Shown one piece after another: positions 1 to 5,886 of a stretch of DNA of 9,058 bases (position 1 is its first letter; the number at the start of each line of letters is the position of its first letter). Made by a program: the position numbers and the translations under genes. The stretch spans positions 1 through 9,058 of the forward strand of contig CALPVO020000075.1 in NCBI GenBank assembly GCA_943327025.2, in the 5' to 3' direction. The notes under the pieces are model-generated. The model saw only the letters and a list, made by a program, of their open reading frames with translations. It searched no databases and was not told where the DNA came from. The DNA is from Janthinobacterium lividum. Its GTDB lineage: Bacteria > Pseudomonadota > Gammaproteobacteria > Steroidobacterales > Steroidobacteraceae.

Positions 1-921
1 CCTCGGGTCGAGGTCCAGCATCTTGCCGTCCTTGTAGATGAACGCGTGTTGACTCTTGGCGGTAAGGGAATAGCCGGTGACCTCGCCGGAAGCGTTGATG
101 GCAGAACCCCAGCCACCATTGCCACCCAAGCTGCCGAGGTCTTTCATGACGCCGTTTTGGTAGAGGTACGGGTGCTCCACGCCGGCGCTGTCACGGGCGA
201 AACCCGTCACTTGGCCCTTGTCATTCAGGTCCGCGGGTTCCGTGTAACTGCGGCCGGAGCAGGGCAAATTATCTAGGCAGTTTATCGTTACTACCGACGT
301 GCCGTCTTTTGAGAAAAATCCCTGCTGTCTACCGTTGCTGTTGCGCGGCGTAATTCCGACGATGTTGCCGCGCTTGTTGATGAAAAACGCCCCTTGGGTG
401 GTTGCGCAAGTGCCGATGGGCGACATGACGCCATTGCGGTAGAAGTAGGCTTGGGCGCAGGTGTCGTCTGCTGTTAAGGCTTGGCCTATCACCGTTCCAT
501 CGTCGTTAATCGCCTTGGTAAAGACATAGTTTCCCCCGACCAGGGTTCCCAGGTCCTGCAGAGAGCCATTCGTATAGATGAAGCCGTGAACTGACGTAAA
601 CTCGCCAGAAAAGGGTTCTGTTTCTTCGCCGGCATACCCGACCACCTGACCCTTGCGGTTTATGCCCGTCACTACCGTGGAGGTGGCACCTGGCAGGGTG
701 CCGAGGTCGGTCACCACACCGCGGCTGTAAAGCAGCGCATGGGGCGGCCCACCTGGCGTCACGGGCCCGGTGCCGGCCACTTGGCCGGACTCATTCATGG
801 CGCTCCCGTAGAACGAATCCACGGGCGGCTTGATTTCGGTGATGGAATAAACAGGCGCGGCGGCAGCCACGCTGGTGAGCAGGAGCGCACCGAGGCCTCC
901 CAGAATCGCCGGAAATTTCAT
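1..921 (-). CDS. Secreted HAF-repeat protein, 5' part (runs off left edge)
   Basis: The reverse strand is open from an ATG at 921-919 to base 1 (307 codons, no stop). The first residues (MKFPAILGGLGALLLTSVAA, then AAPVYS) form a Sec-type signal peptide with likely cleavage after the Ala run near residue 22. The rest is built from HAF-type repeats. The core I-N-x-x-G-x-[VI]-x-G appears six times, starting at residues 42, 87, 138, 181, 232 and 275. Each is followed by an aromatic F[IL]Y-x-x-G turn and often a DLGTL or DLGSL strand (72-76, 123-127, 261-265). Four cysteines (155, 172, 215, 221) lie in the middle repeats and could form disulfides outside the cytoplasm. An AAGGGG ribosome site lies four bases before the start. 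HAF proteins are exported and of unknown function; a blade-like beta fold is inference. The C-terminus, where a sorting signal could sit, is not in the window. Confidence 0.88.
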   Translation of the reverse strand, partial: MKFPAILGGLGALLLTSVAAAAPVYSITEIKPPVDSFYGSAMNESGQVAGTGPVTPGGPPHALLYSRGVVTDLGTLPGATSTVVTGINRKGQVVGYAGEETEPFSGEFTSVHGFIYTNGSLQDLGTLVGGNYVFTKAINDDGTVIGQALTADDTCAQAYFYRNGVMSPIGTCATTQGAFFINKRGNIVGITPRNSNGRQQGFFSKDGTSVVTINCLDNLPCSGRSYTEPADLNDKGQVTGFARDSAGVEHPYLYQNGVMKDLGSLGGNGGWGSAINASGEVTGYSLTAKSQHAFIYKDGKMLDLDPR

Positions 922-962
922 AAGTCCCCTTGGTTTTTCGTTCTGGTAACGCCAGTGCGGCG

Positions 963-973
963 GCTACGGTAGC
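963..973. repeat. Short palindrome GCTAC-G-GTAGC
   Basis: This is a perfect five-base inverted repeat around one central base, 42 bases upstream of the HAF gene start. It could be part of an operator for the minus-strand gene, but a repeat this short may be chance. Confidence 0.25.
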
Positions 974-1019
974 ATTTCGCATAATGTTTGGGAAATGACG
1001 ATAGATTAAGTAAAACCCG

Positions 1020-1041
1020 TGCGGTTAGTGCCGCTACCGCA
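1020..1041. repeat. Inverted repeat TGCGGT-N10-ACCGCA
   Basis: Two perfect six-base arms are separated by ten bases, just downstream of the plus-strand promoter-like hexamers (988-1016). The arm spacing would suit a dimeric repressor contacting successive DNA turns. That function is inferred from position only. Confidence 0.3.
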
Positions 1042-1071
1042 GTCGCTATGGTTAGCCACCACAGGACTGAT

Positions 1072-1087
1072 AGATGGGGTGCCATCT
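1072..1087. repeat. Inverted repeat AGATGG-N4-CCATCT
   Basis: This is a perfect 16-base palindrome (six-base arms, GGTG centre), ending 63 bases before the MFS start codon. By position it could be an operator for the plus-strand operon or a hairpin in its leader mRNA. No regulator gene is visible in the window to pair with it. Confidence 0.35.
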
Positions 1088-1150
1088 CTCGAACGTCGGA
1101 CTGTGCGTATCATGCGGAGGATCACCCGGACCCGTCCCCAGAGGTTGCCC

Positions 1151-2371
1151 ATGACCGATTCCCGCAACGCCAGTCGCATGGTCCTGCTTGTGACCACGGC
1201 GGTGTTCATCAACTACGTGGATCGCGGGAACCTTTCCACGGCAGCTTCGCTGGTGCAGGGCGAACTCGGGCTCAACGAAGCGCAACTCGGCATCCTCTTC
1301 TCCGCGTTCTATTTCGGCTACGTGCCGTTCATGCCGCTCATGGGTGTGTTGGCGGAACGCTTTGGTGCGAAGTCGGTTTTCGCGTTTGGGCTGGCGTTGT
1401 GGTCCGTGGCCACGTTGCTCACCGGTTTCGCGGGCGGGTTCCTGTCGCTGCTGTTGCTGCGTATCGTGCTCGGCATCGGCGAAAGTGGTGCATTCCCTTG
1501 TGCTTCGAAGGTGCTGGCCGCCAGCGTGCCGCCGGAACGCCTCGGCGTGGCGAACGGTGTCCTCAGCTTTGGATATCTCATCGGGCCGGCGGTAGGGACG
1601 TTCATCGGCGGCCTGCTCATGGCTCAGTTGGGCTGGCGGCCCGTGTTTATCCTGTTCGGGTTGGTGTCGCTGCTGTGGCTTATTCCTTGGCTGCGGGCGA
1701 AGGTGCCGGAGCCTGCCAAAACGGAAGACGGTATCGCGGGGCCTACACTGGCCACGCTGCTGCGCGAGCGTTCGCTGTGGGGCGCATCCATTGGCCACTT
1801 CGCTTCGAACTATGGCTACTACTTCATCGTCTCCTGGCTGCCGTTTTACTTGGTGAAGGACCGCGGCTACTCGCTGGAGACGATGACGCTGCTGGCGTCC
1901 ATGGGCTACTTGCTAAACGCTGGCGCCGCTTTCGGTATGGGCTTTCTGGCGGACCGCTGGCTGCGGAATGGCCACAGCGCCACGAAGGTGTACAAGTCCA
2001 TCATGGGTTTAAGCCATGCCGGCACGGTGCTGTGCATGGTGGGCATGATGACGCTCGGCGAGACGGGCTCTGTAGCCTGCCTGTTCGCGTTTCTCATCAT
2101 CGCCGGTGCTTCGTACCCGGGGCTGTTCGCCATTCCACAAATTCTCGCGGGGCCCGAAGCAGCAGGCCGCTGGGTAGGCCTGCAGAATGCCGCAGGTAAC
2201 GTGGCTGGCATGGTCGCGCCCATCGTCACGGGTTTTCTTGTCTACTCCACGGGCCAGTTCGGGCTGGCGTTCGCGCTGGTGGCCGTGCTGAATGTGCTGG
2301 GCGTCATTGGCTGGGTGTGGGTGCTGCCGGCGGTGGCACCCATCGACTGGCGGACGCGGCAGCGGGGCTGA
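1151..2371 (+). CDS. MFS permease, anion:cation symporter (ACS) family
   Basis: This 406-residue inner-membrane permease has about twelve hydrophobic segments. It matches the ACS branch of the major facilitator superfamily (galactonate, glucarate, hexuronate and aromatic-acid carriers). Family marks are NYVDRGNLS in TM1 (21-29), LRIVLGIGESGAFP in TM4 (103-116), GWRPVF after TM5 (161-166) and GLQNAAGN before TM11 (343-350). Asp24 and Glu111 are spaced as the proton-coupling Asp46 and Glu133 of E. coli DgoT, as I recall them, which supports H+-driven uptake of an organic anion. The substrate cannot be read from sequence. The start at 1151 is chosen because AGAGG precedes it by six bases and TM1 follows at once; in-frame ATGs at 1019 and 1112 would add an Arg-rich tail with no family counterpart. 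It is the first gene of the five-gene block. Confidence 0.9.
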   Translation: MTDSRNASRMVLLVTTAVFINYVDRGNLSTAASLVQGELGLNEAQLGILFSAFYFGYVPFMPLMGVLAERFGAKSVFAFGLALWSVATLLTGFAGGFLSLLLLRIVLGIGESGAFPCASKVLAASVPPERLGVANGVLSFGYLIGPAVGTFIGGLLMAQLGWRPVFILFGLVSLLWLIPWLRAKVPEPAKTEDGIAGPTLATLLRERSLWGASIGHFASNYGYYFIVSWLPFYLVKDRGYSLETMTLLASMGYLLNAGAAFGMGFLADRWLRNGHSATKVYKSIMGLSHAGTVLCMVGMMTLGETGSVACLFAFLIIAGASYPGLFAIPQILAGPEAAGRWVGLQNAAGNVAGMVAPIVTGFLVYSTGQFGLAFALVAVLNVLGVIGWVWVLPAVAPIDWRTRQRG

Positions 2372-2383
2372 GAACGTAGCTTC

Positions 2384-2390
2384 AAGAGGG
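2384..2390 (+). promoter_or_regulatory. Ribosome binding site fixing the ASCH start
   Basis: AAGAGGG ends six bases before ATG 2397. The frame is also open upstream inside the MFS gene to a possible start at 2292, so this site decides the start. The 1151, 2957 and 5887 starts have the same six-base spacer after their purine-rich sites. Confidence 0.65.
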
Positions 2391-2396
2391 ACTGAG

Positions 2397-2927
2397 ATGG
2401 ACCAGACCAACCAAACTGACGAATCGAATGCTTCCGCGGAACCTGCCGCACCGAGCCCTGCGGTTGTCACCGCGTTCTGGGAACGTGCGCAACAAGCGGT
2501 TCCGGAGTTGCAGTCCGCTGGTGGCTGCCAGTGGCGCTGGATAGGGCTCGATGCCCCCACCACGCGACAAATCTTCGAACTCATCCGGGCGGGCGACAAG
2601 ACTGGCACCTTCACGTTGCCGTGGCTGGTGGAGCGGGGCGAACGTCCGCCACCGCAAGTAGGCGACTGTTTGGTACTGGTGGACTACGACGGTACGCCCA
2701 CCTTGCTGGTGCGTACCCGTCGCGTACATACCGTGCCCTTCGGGGACATGACGAACGAAGACACCGCCGTGGACGGTTCGCCCGTACGTGACATTGCTGT
2801 GTGGCGCCCCCTGCATACCGCGTACTGGGGCGCCATGCTGGAGCCCTATGGGCTGGCAGTGGCCGACGATATGCCCGTCATCGTCGAAGCCTTCGAATTG
2901 CTGTTCGATGCAAGCCACGCGGAGTAG
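2397..2927 (+). CDS. ASCH-domain protein
   Basis: This predicted soluble protein has 176 residues. After an acidic, low-complexity N-terminus (about 1-22) comes an ASCH-type fold. Family marks are GDKTGTF (66-72, the usual G-x-K-T element), a PPPQVGDCLVL strand with a following DYDG turn, a VPFGDM segment, and WRPLH (136-140) with a C-terminal DMPVIVEAFELLF strand. ASCH proteins share a PUA-like beta barrel and are linked to RNA or modified-nucleoside chemistry. E. coli YqfB is an N4-acetylcytidine amidohydrolase, and a Zymomonas ASCH protein is reported to have ribonuclease activity. This one is longer than YqfB, so function should not be transferred. It lies 25 bases after the permease and 29 before the oxidoreductase, so co-transcription is likely. 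Its role in a metabolic operon is unclear. Confidence 0.85.
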   Translation: MDQTNQTDESNASAEPAAPSPAVVTAFWERAQQAVPELQSAGGCQWRWIGLDAPTTRQIFELIRAGDKTGTFTLPWLVERGERPPPQVGDCLVLVDYDGTPTLLVRTRRVHTVPFGDMTNEDTAVDGSPVRDIAVWRPLHTAYWGAMLEPYGLAVADDMPVIVEAFELLFDASHAE

Positions 2928-2956
2928 GCTTGGGGGCATCTGCCGGGGAGTCCGCC

Positions 2957-5086
2957 ATGTCCGCTTTGCCTGAAACCAGTCGTTTCCGTTCCTGCCCGCT
3001 TTGCGAGGCTATTTGCGGGCTGGAGCTGCGCTACGCAGGCAGCGAACTGCGGGCTATTCGTGGCGATACGGCAGACCCCTTTAGCCGTGGCCATATCTGC
3101 CCCAAGGGCAATGCCATTCTGGACTTGGAAAACGACCCCGACCGCTTGCGCCGCCCTATGCGCCGGCGCGGAAATACCTGGGAAGAGATTTCTTGGGAGA
3201 CGGCCTTTGCGGAGGCGGGCGCGGGGTTGGCCGCGGTGCAGCGTGCGCATGGCGCCGATGCGCTTGCGTCCTATCTTGGCAACCCGAACGTGCACCACTT
3301 CGGGCACTTCGCGTATCTGCCTTCGCTGCTGCGTCAGTTCAAGACGCGCAATGTGTTTTCGGCCTCTTCCGTAGACCAGTGGCCGCACCAGTTGGTGGCT
3401 TGGGCCATGTACGGCCACCAGTTCCTTATTCCCATTGCGGACATCGACAACACCGACTACCTGCTGATGCTGGGTGCCAACCCCGTAGCTTCGAACGGGA
3501 GCCTGATGACGGCACCGGGCTTCGAGAAGCGCCTGAAAGCCTTGGTAGCGCGTGGCAAGCTGGTCGTGGTGGACCCACGCCGCACGGAAACCGCGGCTAT
3601 TGCGAGCGAGCACCTGGCCATTCTGCCGGGCACAGACCTATGGCTCCTGCGCGCGCTGCTAGGTGAACTGCAGCGGCTTGGGCCGCCACGTTTGGCCGCT
3701 TATGAAGGACGCTTGAACGGTTTCGACGAGGCGGTGCAGCGGCTCGGTGGGGTTAGTGTGGAACACGCTGCGGCCCGGACGGGTCTGCTGGCCGACGACA
3801 TTCGCCGAATAGCGCAGGAGCTTTATGCCGCGCCGAAGGCAGCGGTGTATGGCCGCATGGGTCTTTCCACGCAAGAACACGGCACGTTGTGTCAGTGGCT
3901 ATTGCAACTGGTACTGCTGTACTTGGGGCAACTGGACGCCGTAGGCGGCAGCTTGCCGAACGACCCAGCCATGCCCGTCACGGGCCCCGGTACTTCGGCG
4001 GGCTACCGTGGCAAGACGAATAGCCGCGTGCGCGGCCTGACTGGCTTCTCTGGCGAAATTCCTGTGGCCGCGATGGCGGAAGAAATGACGACGCCGGGTG
4101 AAGGCCAAGTGCGCGGGTTGTTCAGTTGCGCGGGGAACCCCGTTCTGACCACGCCCGATGGTCGCGCCGTAGATGCTGCGTTGGCGGGGCTGGAATGCTA
4201 TGTGGCTATCGACATCTACCTGAACGAAAGCACGCGCCATGCGCACTACATCTTGCCGCCCGCGCCCTTCCTGACGCAGTACCACTACGACATGGTATTC
4301 AACGGCTTCGCCGTGCGCCGCGTGGCCAAGCTGAACGTTCCGATGCGCGAACGCGCTGACGACGAGCGTGGCGACTGGGAAATCTTCAATGGACTGGGTG
4401 CTGCTTTCGCGGCCGCAGCCGGCAAGCCGTGGCAGCCTTTGCCGCCGCCGAAGCTGATGATTGGCATGGCGCTGGCGCGCGGGCCAGACAAGCTGACCGT
4501 GGAGGCGCTCGAAGCCGCACCGCATGGCTTGGATTTGGGTCCGTTGGCGCCTTCGCTGTTGCGCCGGCTGGAAACACCGAGCGGCGCTATTGAATGCGCC
4601 CCCGCGTTCCTGATGGAGGAACTGGTACGCGTGGATGGCGTGGCGATGGCCAGTGCCGCGACTGGCGATTCGGATGGTGCTTCGGCCGATCTCCTGCTCA
4701 TCGGCCGCCGCCACGTGCGCAGCAATAATTCGTGGATGCACAACGCACCGCGGTTGGTGAAGGGCAAGCCGCGGCATGCGTTGCAGATGAACCCTGAAGA
4801 CCTCGCCGCGCGCGGTTTGCAGGACGGTGCGATAGTGCGCGTGGTGTCGCGTGTCGGTGCCATTGAAGTAGCAGTGGAAGGCACGGCAGATATGCGCCGT
4901 GGCGTGGTGTGTTTGCCGCACGGCTTCGGCCACGGGTTGGCCCATACACGCTTGACCCGTGCTAACGCCGTGGTGGGCCCGAGCTACAACGACCTGACGG
5001 ACGCGCAGTTTCTGGATGGCCCGAGCGGCAACGCTGCGTTGAACGGTTTGCCAGTGAGGGTGGAGGCTGCCGCGTCGGCTGCGTGA
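2957..5086 (+). CDS. Molybdopterin-dependent oxidoreductase, [4Fe-4S] type (BisC/FdhF-like)
   Basis: This 709-residue enzyme belongs to the DMSO-reductase superfamily (COG0243-like). An N-terminal [4Fe-4S] site is seen as C13-x2-C16-x3-C20 and C48 (CPLCEAICG, then HICPKG). The molybdopterin domain follows, with LGANPVASNG (172-181) and VVDPRRTETA (204-213) as guanine-dinucleotide contacts. The C-terminal dinucleotide-binding barrel has SNNSWMHN (589-596) and LPHGFGHG further on. The stretch where formate dehydrogenases and nitrate reductases carry the Cys, Sec or Asp metal ligand reads SASSVDQWPH (135-144), with no cysteine. No twin-arginine signal is present, so it should act in the cytoplasm. 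GGGGAG stands six bases before the ATG; the frame extends upstream to 2801 but only over the ASCH gene. No small electron-transfer or membrane-anchor subunit lies beside it. The substrate is unknown. Confidence 0.92.
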   Translation: MSALPETSRFRSCPLCEAICGLELRYAGSELRAIRGDTADPFSRGHICPKGNAILDLENDPDRLRRPMRRRGNTWEEISWETAFAEAGAGLAAVQRAHGADALASYLGNPNVHHFGHFAYLPSLLRQFKTRNVFSASSVDQWPHQLVAWAMYGHQFLIPIADIDNTDYLLMLGANPVASNGSLMTAPGFEKRLKALVARGKLVVVDPRRTETAAIASEHLAILPGTDLWLLRALLGELQRLGPPRLAAYEGRLNGFDEAVQRLGGVSVEHAAARTGLLADDIRRIAQELYAAPKAAVYGRMGLSTQEHGTLCQWLLQLVLLYLGQLDAVGGSLPNDPAMPVTGPGTSAGYRGKTNSRVRGLTGFSGEIPVAAMAEEMTTPGEGQVRGLFSCAGNPVLTTPDGRAVDAALAGLECYVAIDIYLNESTRHAHYILPPAPFLTQYHYDMVFNGFAVRRVAKLNVPMRERADDERGDWEIFNGLGAAFAAAAGKPWQPLPPPKLMIGMALARGPDKLTVEALEAAPHGLDLGPLAPSLLRRLETPSGAIECAPAFLMEELVRVDGVAMASAATGDSDGASADLLLIGRRHVRSNNSWMHNAPRLVKGKPRHALQMNPEDLAARGLQDGAIVRVVSRVGAIEVAVEGTADMRRGVVCLPHGFGHGLAHTRLTRANAVVGPSYNDLTDAQFLDGPSGNAALNGLPVRVEAAASAA

Positions 5087-5088
5087 TG
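5083..5088 (+). promoter_or_regulatory. Stop/start overlap GTGATG coupling molybdoenzyme and DUF1275 genes
   Basis: The TGA stop (5084-5086) is embedded in GTGATG, which offers both GTG (5083) and ATG (5086) as starts for the next gene. No ribosome site at normal distance is present. This is the usual picture of translational coupling. Confidence 0.6.
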
Positions 5089-5844
5089 TTTCGCTATCTG
5101 CGTGGCCTGTCTTCCATCCATCGCCATCAGCGGTCGGACCTCGCGTTGGCGCGCTACCTCACCTTTGTGGCTGGTGCGACCAACGCCGGTGGCTTTTTGG
5201 CCACCAAGATCTACACCTCGCATATGTCGGGGTTGGTCGCGACGATGGCAGACTTCCTGGTATTGACGAAGTACGACGTGGTGCTAACGGCTCTGGGTGC
5301 CATCGTCTCGTTCGTCTTGGGGGCCGCCACCACAGCATTGATGGTGAATTGGGCGCGGCGTAGTCATCTGGAGAGCCGTTACGCACTTCCCTTGCTTCTT
5401 GAGGCGTCGTTGCTGTTGCTCTTCGCTCTGGTGGGCCGAAGGCTTGCGGCCACGAGCTTCGAATTCGTTTCCAGTACCGTGGTTTTGCTCGGCTATTTGA
5501 TGGGCCTGCAAAACGCCCTCATTACCAAAATTTCCAGTGCCAGAATTCGCACTACCCATGTCACGGGAATGGTGACGGACATTGGAATAGAGTTGGGACG
5601 GCTGCTTTACTGGAACCGCGATGGCGGCAGCGCTGCGGGGCAGCGGGTGGTGGCAGACCGGCAAAACCTCAAGATGTTGCTTGGGTTGGTTGGGTTGTTT
5701 TTTGTCGGTGGCCTGGTCGGTGCAGTGGGGTTTAGCCACTTCGGCTTTCTGTTCTCCATACCATTGGCAGTATTGGTCGCCTTCGTGGCTGTCATGCCGG
5801 CTTGGGACGATGTGTCCAACTGGTATCGGCTGCGGAACAAGTAA
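5086..5844 (+). CDS. YoaK / DUF1275 family membrane protein
   Basis: This is a 252-residue polytopic inner-membrane protein of the DUF1275 (UPF0700, YoaK) family, whose function is unknown, possibly transport. Conserved elements are FVAGATNAGGFL (27-38), TSHMSGLV (44-51), GYLMGLQNALITKIS (136-150) and RTTHVTGMVTDIGIELGR (155-172). Hydrophobic spans lie near 24-40, 64-88, 100-117, 131-148, 196-215 and 219-238. The ATG shares its first base with the TGA of the molybdoenzyme gene (TGATG), and the nearest purine-rich site (GGAGG, 5062-5066) is 19 bases away. Translation by termination-reinitiation is therefore likely. GTG at 5083 is an alternative start one codon earlier. Coupling to the oxidoreductase suggests matched expression, perhaps moving its substrate or product, which is inference. 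Family assignment is firm. Confidence 0.88.
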   Translation: MFRYLRGLSSIHRHQRSDLALARYLTFVAGATNAGGFLATKIYTSHMSGLVATMADFLVLTKYDVVLTALGAIVSFVLGAATTALMVNWARRSHLESRYALPLLLEASLLLLFALVGRRLAATSFEFVSSTVVLLGYLMGLQNALITKISSARIRTTHVTGMVTDIGIELGRLLYWNRDGGSAAGQRVVADRQNLKMLLGLVGLFFVGGLVGAVGFSHFGFLFSIPLAVLVAFVAVMPAWDDVSNWYRLRNK

Positions 5845-5886
5845 CAGTGCTGGACCGCAGCGGACCCATGAACACTGGAGTAGCCA

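Larger units (their letters stand above)
922..1150. promoter_or_regulatory. Divergent intergenic region, HAF gene / MFS operon
   Basis: This 229-base spacer must hold the promoters for both divergent units. On the plus strand TTGGGA (988-993), a 17-base gap and TAAAAC (1011-1016) make a weak sigma70-like pair, four of six matches each. On the minus strand CATTAT (978-983) is a possible -10, but its -35 is poor. Three short inverted repeats lie here (963-973, 1020-1041, 1072-1087) and are listed separately. No open frame with a believable ribosome site and conserved-looking product is seen. The promoter hexamers are guesses from sequence alone. Confidence 0.4.

Noticed and set aside
46..276. 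A short plus-strand frame over the HAF gene, and another at 739-972.
   Set aside because: The minus strand is open for 307 codons with a signal peptide and six regular repeats; the plus-strand frames have no family marks.
1019..1150. In-frame upstream starts for the permease (ATG at 1019 and 1112).
   Set aside because: They would add 44 or 13 Arg-rich residues before TM1, lack a good ribosome site and would cover the inverted repeats. ATG 1151 has AGAGG at the proper distance.
1052..1798. A 248-codon antisense open frame over the permease gene.
   Set aside because: Its product is rich in His, Arg and Gln and low in hydrophobic order, the usual product of reading a GC-rich gene backwards.
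988..2199. A 403-codon open frame on the plus strand overlapping the permease gene.
   Set aside because: Its product is rich in Arg, His and Gly with no family motifs, and the overlapping frame has a clear twelve-segment permease with a good ribosome site. It is a high-GC shadow.
2801..2956. N-terminal extension of the molybdoenzyme into the ASCH gene.
   Set aside because: The extra 52 codons only read the ASCH gene out of frame. ATG 2957 has GGGGAG six bases upstream and places the first cluster Cys at residue 13, as usual.
3899..4945. A 348-codon antisense open frame inside the molybdoenzyme gene.
   Set aside because: The sense strand has complete cluster and cofactor motifs; the antisense product is His/Arg/Gln-rich with no recognisable domain.
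5845..5886. Possible promoter or attenuator between DUF1275 and the PLP enzyme gene.
   Set aside because: The 42 bases hold the ribosome site and an imperfect GGACC repeat, with no hairpin plus T run and no convincing promoter hexamers.
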